A stretch of 64,000 bases of DNA, from NCBI GenBank assembly GCA_035578155.1, contig JAPWDM010000021.1, positions 3,282,501 to 3,346,500 on the forward strand. Direction: 5' to 3'. The notes beneath the pieces were generated by a model that saw nothing but the letters and a program-made list of their open reading frames with translations, was not told the DNA's origin and made no database searches. Of this stretch, positions 12,313 to 23,689 are shown piece by piece. This DNA comes from Brachynemurus nebulosus (taxonomy: Eukaryota > Arthropoda > Insecta > Neuroptera > Myrmeleontidae). Both the position numbers and the translations under genes were made by a program. Numbering within the stretch: the first letter of the stretch is position 1; every line of letters starts with the position of its first letter.

Positions 12313-12790
12313 TGTTCTGGACAGACTGGACTGTACTGTACAGTCCAGTTTTCTACAAATATGTTGATGACATTTTTTGTGCTTTCCCTTTTGACATGTT
12401 TGATCATGTCCTATCCACTTTTAATTCTTTCCATAACAACCTGCAATTTACCCTGAAAATAGAAAAAGATAATAAAATAGCTTTTCTAGATACGCTTGTC
12501 TACAATAACCATAACCTACTTTCTACTATGTGGTATAGAAAACCATATGTTTCCTCTCGTATTTTAACTCCAACTTCCACTCCACTCATATCTTCCAACA
12601 AAAATACAATGTTGCCTCTAACCTCATCAATAGATCTCTTAAACTTAGCCATCATTTACACCGCCCAATGGCGCTAAAAAATGCACAACATATTCTGAGA
12701 CTAAACAATTATCCGTGGACTTTAATACGAAAAATCACCAAAAAACTTGTGTTCAATCTTTACAATAATCGCTCCAACATGAGCAACTAA
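12313..12790 (+). pseudogene. Penelope-like reverse transcriptase fragment, inverted to the neighbour
   Basis: The + ORF 12306-12677 carries YVDDIFC (catalytic RT Asp pair), FTLKIE and FLDTLVYN, the C-terminal RT blocks of Penelope-like elements. Its last ~205 bp (12579-12785) is the inverted repeat of 12312-12110. The two fragments are therefore partial copies of one family joined head to head. The ORF start is inside the junction and not a true start. Confidence 0.75.
12327..12347. repeat. Short perfect palindrome at the Penelope head-to-head junction
   Basis: Nine-base arms TGGACTGTA / TACAGTCCA around CTG. It falls 15 bp inside the point where the two inverted Penelope copies meet. Confidence 0.8.
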
Positions 12791-12859
12791 ATCGTAAATA
12801 TTTTTGACCATTTTCGTAAAGTGAAAAAGTAGAATAAATAGTGCTATAACTCGAGTTTC

Positions 12860-15800
12860 TTAGCCTGTATAGATTTCTGACAGTAAGTGATCAGAATATG
12901 CATTTACAATTGTTTTTATGTTAATGATTCCGTTTTGTTGATTGTTCCAAGCATCTGCGCAATTAATATTAAATAAAAACATTTTAAGTTGTAGAGCCCA
13001 ATTGTACTTACTGCACTGCTGCTCGGGTAGCTCAGACAAATATTTAAGTTGATTAAAACATATTTTAGGCAACCTATTCTCATCCATAGTAAGAAGAATT
13101 TTCCGCCAACGTAGCGTAGAATACACTGCTTTTAAACTAATTTTATATAAGCCTATTTCGCGTCTAATAATGTAACCGGGTGTACTTCTTGGAAGTTGCA
13201 AGAATTGTTTAAAATAACTAACTCGAACGCGTTCAATTTCGTCCAAATAGCGTAAACACCAGACAGGAGCGCAGTACAACAAAGTGCTTACAACAATTGA
13301 CTCGTACAAGAATTCTAGCTTCCCAAGATATACAACGCGAACTAACCAGAAGATTCATTACAGAACTAATTGCGCATCTAGCTTTATTAATAGATACTTT
13401 CGCTACTTCATAAAACAAAGACGAACTGACAAAAGGTACACCTAAATATGTATATTTATTTGTAACTTCCAAAAGATTTTCGCCGTACCAAAATCTTTCA
13501 TTCTGCCTTAGTTTTCCGCCTTTACGAAAAATCATTACTTTTATTTTGTGTATGTTAATTGTTAAGTCGTTTTCATTCGTATATTCTTTTAAAATAAATA
13601 ATTTTCTATTAATACCTCCGGGAGAATGGCCTAAAATCACAAGATCATCTGCATATAGTAACAATAAGACGTCCAGATTATCTTTTATATACATTCCTGA
13701 CATTCCTTTATTCCTAAAATAATTTTCTATATCATTTAAATACATAGAAAAAAGCCAGGGACTAAGCGACTCTCCTTGCAGCACGCTTTGAGTGATGTCA
13801 ATATGTTTGCTCTTACGATTACCAACTTTGATCTGAAATGATGCATTTTAATATAAATGTTTTATTATTCGCATTATTTTTGAGCTTACACCCATATTAT
13901 ACAATTTGAACCAAAGCCTACTTTGGTTAATGGAATCAAAAGCTCTTCGAAAATTAACGAAAACTGCATAAACTCTTTTGCCGGGTAGTCGTAAGTGCAT
14001 CTGTATTATAGATGATAGAATAAAAATATTTTGTACACAACTTCTCTGTTTCCTAAAGCCAGATTGACAATCAATAATTACTCTACAATCTTCTGACCAA
14101 GTTGTTAAGCGATTTAATAATATAGACGTAAATAACTTCAAAATAGAGTTACAGAGGGCGATACCCCGATAATTATGAGGGTGATTTTTATCACTTTTTT
14201 GTACAACATAGTTAACTCGGGAATTCCCAGTGTCACCTTTAGGTGACAGTGATTTGTGATTTTTTTTACAGACAATATAACAAATTTTAAAAATAAATGT
14301 GTTACGACTAAAATGTTAATACTTAGTAGTGTTCATGGTTTTAATTTGGCAACACTGAAGTTATGTTAACGGTCAAATTAATTCTGTTGTTTCAAATGAT
14401 TTGCTGTTTTATTGCATGTGAGTGTATATTGTGGTATTTTCGCTGTTATAAAAATATCTAAAAAGTAGGTACCGTTATTATTGTTATAACAAATTATTAT
14501 TTAAGAATGAATCTTATAATGAAAGTGATTTTTTGTCGGTAATTTCATACCGTTTTATCAGTTCATATTACAAATAACGGCTCGTATGACCTATAATTGA
14601 CACGCCATTTAAAAAAAAATAAAGGGTATTTTTTTTCAATTATTTATTTTTTATAAGTTGAGTACCTAAAGATAAAAACTAGCACAAAATAAGAATATTT
14701 TGTCGATAGATCGCGGCATGGGAATTGCCGAGTTAATAATGATTTTGACCATTCTAAGGGCATACATTCTTCATCAATAATTTTATTAAAAAATGAAGTT
14801 ATAAAAAAAATCCAATTATCTGGCAAGTTTTTCAAAAATTCATTTAAAACCCCGTCAGTACCAGGGGATTTTATTATTCCTAATTTTTTGTGAACCATAT
14901 TTTACCTCATCAAGAAAAATTTTACTATCTAAAAAGGGATGTAATGCATCACAAAAAAAGGTATTTACATAATTTTTTATGCATTGCATTTCATTTAAGA
15001 AAAAATTTTCCCAAAACTTTATACTTATTGGACAATTATCGGTATATCTTCTTCTGAACATATTTAAAGTTCTCCAAAATATGGTGATATCCCTAACCTC
15101 AGATAACTTAGCTACTATTTCCTTATTATACTCAGTCTTTTTTCGTTTAATTTCTTATATTTGTTTTTAGCCATAGTATATTCATTACAAATATCAGATT
15201 GCAAATTGGATTTTTTACATTTTTTTAAAATACTTTTAACCTTATTTTTCATATCTCTATATTGTTTGTCAAACCACTTACTTCTAACTCTCCCGTTTAT
15301 ATCTGAGTTAACTTTGCACGAGTAGGATAACTGAAGATTGTTACCAACATTTGTAATAGCTGCAATAAAGTTTTCATATATGTCCTCTACAGGGGCTTTT
15401 TGTAGATCTAAGCATAAATTTTTAGAATTTTCCATTTGCACCATATATTCATCTACTCTGCTTTCATCCTACCTGTAACCGGATTTAGTTATAGTAATAT
15501 TATCATCTAAATTTAAAAATATTGGAACATCAATAGAGAGTTCAACTGGGAAATGGGGCACTAGAGAAATATCGCTTTTAACAGAGAAGTCGTTTACAAA
15601 TTCTAATGTATTCATATTACACCAAATAAGACCGATAACACTTTTATGGCTATTGTTAAAGTAAGTAAACTGAGCCGGATGATCACTTACTGTTCTTCTG
15701 TTTAGCACAGTAAAACCATTTTGTTCCATGAACTCTACCAATATTTTACCCCTTGTGTTAGTAAATTGATCAAAAGTCGCTCGTTCTGAATATAATTTTG

Positions 15801-16028
15801 TTTGTTTACAAATTTCAGGATCTATTTAATTTACGTCACTTACTCTTGAGTTAAAATCTCCGCCAATAATAAAACATAGATCCGGAAATTCGTCAGTAAT
15901 GTTATCAATTGTGATCTGTAACATTTCGAGCACATAATTAACACTTTTAATCCCATGGCTTCGGCATCCGAAACCAAACAAAATATCCTTAGAGACCGAC
16001 CGCGATCAATATTTAGAATAATAAACAA
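12860..16028 (-). pseudogene. LINE ORF2: endonuclease, reverse transcriptase, C-terminal domain
   Basis: Endonuclease GGDFN is readable at ~15870 and a degenerate HFPV at ~15560. RT blocks follow: KSPGTDG (~14870), CQSGFRKQR (~14065), FRRAFDS (~13945, first Asp replaced) and YADD (~13660). Pieces 15741-15469, 15444-15115, 15061-14855, 14898-14644, 14141-13848, 13784-13233 and 13309-12860 lie in different frames. Removing the MITE at 14212-14736 brings RT block 1 next to a NYRGIAL-type block, supporting a continuous ancestor. Confidence 0.75.
14212..14736. mobile_element. piggyBac-type MITE flanked by TTAA (copy 2), inside LINE RT
   Basis: TTAA at 14212-14215 and 14733-14736. Termini CTCGGGAATTCCCAGTG and (reverse complement) CTCGGCAATTCCCATGC match those of 8216-8440. 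GGTGACAGTG lies just inside the left end, as in copy 1. At 525 bp it is longer than copy 1 and noncoding. It interrupts the LINE RT, so it is younger than that LINE. Confidence 0.8.
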
Positions 16029-16419
16029 AACACTTAAAATACGAGTATTTATAAAAAAGATTTTATATTATATATTCTTATAAAAATAATTTATTATGTA
16101 CTACGTACCGGCAAGCACCGGACACTTTTCATTTTTTGTACATATAAATATACATAATATATTTTATCATCAAAATATCTAGGCTTGTTTATACAATATT
16201 TTTATCCACATATGTATGTATGTATGTGTTATATGCTTGTATGTATATGTGTGTTACTCATCTTTTGACCTCCATAAGTAACACATACATGTTGAATCCT
16301 TTAGTGTTTTGTGGAATCATTTTATGTACTTGTTTACATAAAATTTGCTTAAAAATATTGTCGGCTTCCGGGGAAGTTTGCTGTGAAAGTGCTCGGGCCT
16401 CATAGTGTTAATATCTAAA

Positions 16420-17402
16420 GTAGAGTGAAAGTACACATTACCAAGCACGAAGTCAAAGTTGTTTATAGTTACTTTGATTATAATCCACCACGTTGTTTTA
16501 TCTAAAACTTTAAACTTAAATTGCTTATTTATAAAAATGGCCAATCCACCACTAGCACGGCCGTAGCTTTTCTCTTTAATTGCACTAGAACAACAAACCA
16601 CACCATAATTTGAAATATATTGAGGTAAGTCAACTTTTTCGTAAGTTAGCCATGTTTCACACGCACACAAAATATGCACACTAGCCCCTTGTACTTCACT
16701 TAACACATTACCGAAACCTTCTGAATTCCAAAATTTATTCGGGAACGATTTTATATTTTGATCCACCAAATCATAATAATAAACAGTCTCAGCTGTAACA
16801 AATTTATTGTATTTCAAGGCGGCTTTATTTCCTTTTGCTCGTTCATTTTTCAGTAGAGGAAGTAATTCGCTTCTTTGTTTCAAAACTTTAGACGTAAATT
16901 GTTCCTGTACATATATGTCAGTACCTTTTAATAAATGTTTTGAGGAAAAAATTTCTTTTTTTATTTTTTGTGATATAAATTCAACTAACACTTTTGAACG
17001 ATTTTTTGATTTAAGTTTTGTTACACAATCAATATCTTCTTTTTTAATATTAATGTTCATGTTTTCTTTAATAACATTTACTATGCACTGCTCAGCGTTA
17101 TTTTCATTTTCAGTATTTGGAAAGTCGAATATTAAATTTCGTTTCTTATTTTCTTTTTCGAAGTTATCGCACTTGACACTTAACCCGAAAATTTCATCTT
17201 TTAATTGTAGATTTTCCGCTTTCACTTCTTTTAATTCTTTTAACACAACCGCAGCGACTGAGTTGTTAACTTCTATATTTTTATTAATTGTGTCTATTTT
17301 ATTAAATAAAATATCAAACTTATCCATAAAATTCTGAGCATTCATATTGTATTTCAAATATAAATTCGACAAAACAAACAATAAACACATGCAATTATCC
17401 AT
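16420..17402 (-). pseudogene. LINE ORF1 (coiled coil plus RRM-like) running into endonuclease start
   Basis: Residues ~25-100 of this 361-codon minus frame are heptad-like (coiled coil). An RRM-like block (KKRNLIFDFPN, then KVLVEFIS) and a basic C-terminal part follow, typical of LINE ORF1 RNA-binding proteins. The same frame then runs into endonuclease sequence (CACETWL, GRASGGLAIFI) with no stop between, so an internal deletion has probably fused ORF1 to ORF2. The first in-frame Met is ambiguous. The tail after ~16430 does not match endonuclease. Confidence 0.65.
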
Positions 17403-17926
17403 CTTGATGTATGCACAAACGTATTACCAATCCCGTTGACATAACACACTGAAGTTAGCTAAATATAATATGTACAATATGTACACAATGTACTGGTTTG
17501 TTGTTTTCTGCTATCGGCACAAATAATGCCAGTACAGGTATTAAAATATCGCGCGTCAACGTTGCTTACTTTTTTAGGTTAACTAAGACAATATTTCTTG
17601 AACACTTTTAATTTCCATTTCCACAATTTTCACGATCTGCACTAGTAATATTATTATAGAGAATCTTATTAAACAACTTTTAAAACCACTCCAAGATTAT
17701 TAAACGCCTTAAAACTTATTAAAATATTTAAATAAAATTTAATCTCAAAGAGTACATGTCCGCTCCTTGTTAGACACAAGTACCAACCCCCTTTTTTGTA
17801 TGTAATAATGTGTGCTGTATTAGCTTATTTTTATATCAAAAATGAAATATCTAGGAAGTATCTCAGATGCAGTCTATTTACATTAGGTTGAATGCAGTAA
17901 ATAACCTGGAATAAGTTTGTTACTTA

Positions 17927-17928
<2 letters not shown>
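17403..17928. other. AT-rich interval upstream of the LINE
   Basis: Possibly part of the LINE 5' untranslated region at its near end. No ORF or terminal repeat was seen. Confidence 0.35.

Positions 17929-18021
<93 letters not shown>
17929..18021. repeat. (TA)n microsatellite
   Basis: About 46 uninterrupted TA units. Confidence 0.98.
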
Positions 18022-18023
<2 letters not shown>

Positions 18024-18088
18024 CAAAAAGATTCCTGGTAAAACTTAAATAACACTGAAATGGTAAAATTTCTAAAAATGATCCTCTG

Positions 18089-19073
18089 TAGGCCTGGGTA
18101 ACTCAACAAAAAATCTTGAGTTGACACAATAACTCAAGCGCACCTTACTGTGTTAACGCAGTGTTGTAACTCATTGCGCTATTTAACGCAGTAGGTATGG
18201 TAGGTATTGTAGAAACCGAATATACCTACAGAAGGTATCAAACGCATGCGGCGCACCCCTTTGTGATATTTCGTCATGATACTATCAGCATTTCCGGCCT
18301 ATTTTCTGCCATTTTGTGGCGGCCTGTACACGATTAATAATACTGTCAGTATTTATTGGGGAAAAAAATGAATTATTATTTTTATAATATAAAATTTGTA
18401 TATGGATATTTCAGTAATAATGCCAGTATTTACTATTTCGAAATACTGACAGTATTACGGGTCGTGTACGGCGGTAATATCATACACATTTTTCAAACGT
18501 CAAGTTTTTTATAAATTTTGTTCAACTATCAAAATTTCCAGATTTCAGTGTGTTATTGTATAATGTATATTCAGTTGTGTATTCCAAAATTAATTCCTGA
18601 AAATATATGCCTTTTATGTAAGTATACTATTAAATTTCATACACAGTAGTATTTAAAACCTAGTAAATATTGTAATTATATGCAAATATTGCAAATTGAA
18701 AAATGAAAGTGGACATTTTAAGCAACAACAATAATTATTTCAAATACAAAATTACAACGAATGTTTTTTTTGATTGTTAACTGTTCGGAATTTTATGTAA
18801 TGTATTAGTAAAAATACATGTTTCAAAATTCAAAGAATACTTATGTACATTTTTTAACCTCTCATGTCATGAAAAGTGCGCTAATTTGAGTTAAACTTTT
18901 AATGTGAGCCTTTAATGAAATACATTACATATAAAGCATAAAACGGTAATATTTAATTTGGGTTAACTACTGAGTTATGCGTTACAAGTTTTAAAAAAAG
19001 TGAGTTGACACATTTAACACAGTATAGTGAGTTAACGCAATTGCGCGGCGCAGCGCAGTGTTACCCAGGACTA
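18089..19073. mobile_element. hAT-type nonautonomous element (copy 1)
   Basis: Eight-base target duplication ATCCTCTG at 18081-18088 and 19074-19081. Termini: TAGGCCTGGGTAACTC and (reverse complement) TAGTCCTGGGTAACAC. Subterminal sequences are rich in GAGTTAAC-like and GTTAACGCA motifs in both orientations. 985 bp with no coding capacity. An 8 bp duplication with TAG-starting inverted repeats is typical of hAT elements. Confidence 0.85.
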
Positions 19074-19305
19074 ATCCTCTGTTGACCTAACGAAAACAGA
19101 GCTACACTTATGTCCTTAAAAGCAACCAGCAATAAAAAATATGGAAAAACAAATAAAGCTAAATAAAATTTAACACGTTTTCGTCAATTTTTTATCAAAA
19201 TAAAAAAGAATAATTCATTCACAAATTGGAAGTTTATTTACGACTTTTTAACATGTTTTTTTTTTTTTATTATGTGTAAATATGTTACGATTAAAATATT
19301 AACAG

Positions 19306-20557
19306 ACGTTTTTGGATAGCAGACACTATAAAGGTGCGTCTTAGCTTACAAAATCGCACTGCTTGTTTGCAAGAACTATTTAGATTTTTAGATTCTTTAC
19401 CCGTCATGCAGTCACAGTACTGCCGCGCAACAACTAAAAAAAAATATCTGCTACCTGAATGGACGTCAAAAAGAGCTCTTTATGATTTTTACATAAAGAA
19501 TTGGTGTGATGAACATAATGTAAAGCCTCTTTCTATCACTATTTTCAATGAAGCATTTAATACTAGAAATTTAGGACTATACCTTCCTAAAAAAGATCAG
19601 TGTGAGAAATGTTCTCTGTATAAAGTTGGAAAATTGACTGAGGTAGATTACATAGAACATCAAACTAAAAAAGAAGAAGCGAGAGCAGAAAAAGAAAAAG
19701 ACAAAGAAAATGAAAGTATTGTTTTTACAGTAGACTTACAGGCTGTATTGATGGCTCCTAAATCCAAAATAAGTAGTTTATATTATCGTACAAAACTCCA
19801 AGTACATAACTTGACTTTTTTTAATTTAAAAAACAAAGACGGAATCTGTTATTTATGGAATGAAAGTGAAGGAGGTTTAAATTCCGAAGAATTTGCTAGT
19901 ATTTGGATGGATTTAATAGAAAACAATGTTATACTCCAGGAAGACTCTGCCGAACAAATGAAAGTAATTTTTTACAGTGATGGCTGTACTTACCAAAATA
20001 GAAATTCTATCTTGGCTAATATGTTACTCTCTACAGCGATGAATAAAAATATTGTGATAGAGCAAAAATTCCTCGAAGTAGGGCATACACAAATGGAGGC
20101 AGACTCTATTCATTCAACCATAGAGCGGGCTTTAAAAAGTAGAGATATTCATGTGCCAGCGGAGTACATATCCATCTGTAGATCTGCAAGGAAAAAACCG
20201 CGTCCATGCGACGTAAAGTATTTAAACTACTCATTCTTTAAAAAGTTCAATGAGGTGCAATTTTACAAAAGTATTCGTCCCGGTCGATCTAAAGGAGATG
20301 CCAAGGTTACAGATATAAGAGCTCTCCGCTACACTCCAAATGGTGATATTTATTATAAACTTAGATTCCCAGATGAGTGGAAACTATTACCTCAAAGAAA
20401 ATCCTCATCTGTTACGCCTGTGCCTTTTGCTTGTTTGGAAAATTTGTACAGTACAAAGCAAAAAATTAGCGCGAAAAAGTTCGAAGATCTTCAGTATTTG
20501 AAAAATACCTTACCTGAAGATTATCGCTCGTATTACGATAACTTGCCCCACTATTAA
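19306..20557 (+). CDS. DUF7869-type protein, probable terminal exon, 5' incomplete
   Basis: Open reading frame of about 400 codons ending TAA 20557. It has QSQYCRATTKKKYLLPEW, a Cys pair CEKCSLYK, a Lys/Glu-rich coiled segment, then FTVDLQAV, SSLYYRTKL, YLWNESEGG, YSDGCTYQNRN and VGHTQMEADSIH. These match a large arthropod family known to me as DUF7869, whose ordered D...D...H/D residues look like an RNase H-fold (transposase-like) core. That fold is inference. There is no ATG upstream in frame; the frame opens at 19295, and AACAG at 19301-19305 after a T-run could be a splice acceptor. First 35 nt overlap the left terminus of Harbinger-A. The frame is intact, unlike its neighbours. Confidence 0.65.
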
Positions 20558-20620
20558 AACGGAAAATAAATACTTCAAAATTATTTGATGTTATTTATGA
20601 ATGATAAATAGCTTCGTTAA

Positions 20621-21690
20621 TAGTGGTGAGACGAATATATTAGTATTCGTTAAGATATCACTAATATTTACAGATATTAGATATTACTAATATCAGATAT
20701 TCAGATATTATAATACTACGATATTATCCTCGAATGGGAATGTGAACGAAAAAAAGTATTAGTATGAATATATCAACAATATTATAATATATTAGTATGA
20801 ATATAGCAACATATTAGTAAAATAACGAAAACGATATGTACATGCATATAATGTATTCTGTGCCCGTATCAACCCCAGTTCTTAGCAAAGGGAGATAACT
20901 ATATTAAACTAAGGTAATGTACAAATGAGATAAATATATGTAAAAATATATGTGTGAGGATTTTTGAATTGTTCTTGATTTTTGCCTTTTAATTTTGTTA
21001 AGTAATTAATAAATGAATTAAAGTTACAGGGGAAAAATTAATTTTGTATCCATTATAATACTTCATTAAAAAAAATCTTAATAGAACAGCTTCTGGTTTT
21101 ATTAAAAAAATATCTAGACATTATTACACAAAATGTTACATCCTTTTTCCATTTAGGCAAAGAAATTCAAAATTTAATTCTAAGAGTTGTTACTAGAGAT
21201 CTTTGATTAAACCTCAAGGCTACAAAAATTTATTTATAAAATTACCTAATGTAAGGCATTTTATACTCATAAAATTTTACGTAAATCCATCAAACTTACA
21301 CCCCCTGTTCAATCTCGATAAAATTTTTTAACCAAAAAATTTGTATTTTTTGAATTTAAAAAAAAAATTATTTGTTGAAAATACGTTATAAGCATTACTA
21401 TGTACCTATAGGTATTTATGATATTAAGTACATATTATATTCATATAACGAATACAACGAATACGTAAGTATCTACAACACAATACATATTACATATGTA
21501 TTAGTGGTATTAGTAAAGAATACATATGATACATATCATACATATGTATCTACGATATCTAAAATATTACGTATTAGTATAGAATACAGATATTAGTAAT
21601 ATTTGGTATCGCTTAAGATATTATAATACCGTCAAACGAATATATTCATATTAGGTAATATTCATAAATATTCGTATTAACCCATCACTA
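20621..21690. mobile_element. hAT-type nonautonomous element (copy 2), inside Harbinger-A
   Basis: Target duplication TTCGTTAA at 20613-20620 and 21691-21698. Termini TAGTGGTGAG and (reverse complement) TAGTGATGGG, a common hAT start. Interior is rich in ATATTAGTA and TATTCG repeats. 1070 bp, noncoding. It sits 63 bp after the stop of the DUF7869-type ORF. Confidence 0.85.
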
Positions 21691-21698
21691 TTCGTTAA

Positions 21699-22532
21699 TT
21701 ATAATTTTATGAAAAGAGGTTAAAGAAAATATTAAGTTTCTAAGTTTGTTATTTATTTTTTTTTAAAGATTTTGATTATACGACTGGTCTTTTAATATTA
21801 GCCAAAAATATGTGACTGTGGTGATTAATAAGAAATAGACTGATTTATTAAAAAAAAATTAAGTTGTTTTTATTTCACCTAACCTTATCTATCACAAAAC
21901 CTGCTAAGTCCGTAATATAAAATGTTTCCTACTGAAAAAAACTGCTAAGTGATAAAAGCAGTTATAAATTAATAACGATCAAATATTTCTATTTTATTAA
22001 CCTCTAAATATGAAGTTTTCAAAAATACATCAACTACACTTTTGACTTTTTAGCTTAAAATTGTAAAATTAAAAACTTATGTAGTTTTTTTCGCCTCCTG
22101 TAAAGTTACGTTAAAGTGAATTAGCAGGTTTACACTCTTAGCCGACGAACTGTTAATTTTAAATTTTTAAGATATGCATAATTATAAACAAATACATAAA
22201 ATTCATGATAATTATAGAAAAAATACTAATTTAAAAACAGTAATGCCGCATATGAGAACTATAAGAAAGGATTTGAACTAAATAGATTAAATTATTTATT
22301 TAAAAATGATAAAATCATATTATTTATCGTGTTTATCTCGTTTATGTGGTGAATCAGTTGGTGAATCAGAGTATGAAAATTTATCTTCTTATCTATTACC
22401 TAGTATGAGATTAGATAAGCCACCTCCAAGTACAATGTATGCGTCGGATAAGACATTTTTGAAGATATTCCGTTTGTGTTCATTTCTGTTATCGTACCGT
22501 TATTGTTCACTTGTTAATAAAACTAAAGTAAA
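21699..22532. other. AT-rich interval inside Harbinger-A
   Basis: A 92-codon + ORF (22306-22584) resembles nothing I recognise. A short inverted pair AACCTGCTAA (21898) / TTAGCAGGTT (22122) is seen but no target duplication. May include the transposase promoter and 5' sequence. Confidence 0.35.
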
Positions 22533-23260
22533 ATGGAAAATCGAAGACTTTTATGCCATATTTACATTCGGAATAAATTATTAAAAAACGTGGGCCAATA
22601 CACGATTTCATAAAGAAGGAGGAAATGGAAGGAGCTTTCCACAATTTGACCCAAGAAATGAGAACATCAGATCAAGTAACTTTTTTCAATTTTTATCGGA
22701 TGTCACCCGAAAATTTTGATGAATTATTGAATTATGTTGGTCCGTATATAAAAAAAAAGTGATCTTAGTGGGAAAGTTATATCCCCAGCGGAGAAATTAG
22801 CTTTAACTTTAAGGTACGTAAACGCCTAAACGAAAATAAAAAAAAAAAATAATAAAAAAAAATAACGGAAAAGATTTGTAAAAATTAATTTTATTTTAAT
22901 TTTCAGGTACTTTGCTACCGGCGATAGTATGACATCAATGACCTATTTATTCCGAATCGGTAAAATATTAAAACGCTTATTTTATTATTGCAAATGATGG
23001 GAGTACAGTTTGGGTCATATTTAAACGTAATTGGATTTTTTTAGGAAAAAGTACTGTGCCAAATATTATCAAGGAGGTATGTGCAGCTGTTTGGTCAGTA
23101 TTATCGCACAAAGTTTTTTTCAAAATTACGAAAGAAGTATTAATAAAAATAGCAAGCGGCTTTGAAGAAAGGTGGAATTTTCCTCACTGTATTGGAGCTA
23201 TAGATGGAAAGCATGTTTTAATACAGGTATAAAAAATCATTATTAAAAAATATGTATTTT

Positions 23261-23261
<1 letters not shown>

Positions 23262-23341
<80 letters not shown>
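23262..23341. repeat. (TA)n microsatellite in transposase intron 3
   Basis: About 40 TA units just before the TTTATAG splice acceptor (23347). Confidence 0.95.
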
Positions 23342-23346
<5 letters not shown>

Positions 23347-23689
23347 GACTTTTTCAAACACAGGTTCCCAAAATTTTAATTACAAGGGGACACACAATTT
23401 GGTACTGTTAGGAGTCTGCGACGCAAAATATAACTTTATAGTAGTGGATATTGGAGCATCTGGCCGTCAAAGTGATGGTGGAATTTTTAAAAATTCGGTA
23501 TTGGGCGTAATGCTGGAAAACGAAAAATTACCATTGCCATCAAGGAAAACAGTTGGAAACCAGAACATACCATTGCCATATGTTTTGGTAGGAGACGAGG
23601 CGTTTCCTTTAAAAGAACATCTAATGAGACCGTACCCAGGGAGAAAAGAGAGTCTTGAAGAACTAAAAACTAATTATAATTTTAGACTA

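Larger units (their letters stand above)
12860..17402 (-). mobile_element. Dead non-LTR retrotransposon (LINE), CR1-group-like
   Basis: Read on the minus strand: an ORF1-type protein, an apurinic-type endonuclease, reverse transcriptase and a C-terminal region, in that order, all broken by stops, frameshifts and a MITE. YADD at ~13660 and the C-terminal block LQLPRSTPGY (~13190) fit CR1-group LINEs with a separate ORF1; the exact clade is uncertain. No RNase H domain was seen. Confidence 0.75.

Noticed and set aside
16807..17337. 176-codon Ser/Phe-rich + ORF
   Set aside because: Antisense shadow of the LINE ORF1 on the minus strand.
17924..18127. Minus-strand ORF of alternating Ile-Tyr
   Set aside because: Translation of the (TA)n microsatellite.
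19334..19336. GTG as start codon of the DUF7869-type protein
   Set aside because: GTG starts are not expected in a nuclear eukaryotic gene, and the frame is open upstream to a possible splice acceptor.
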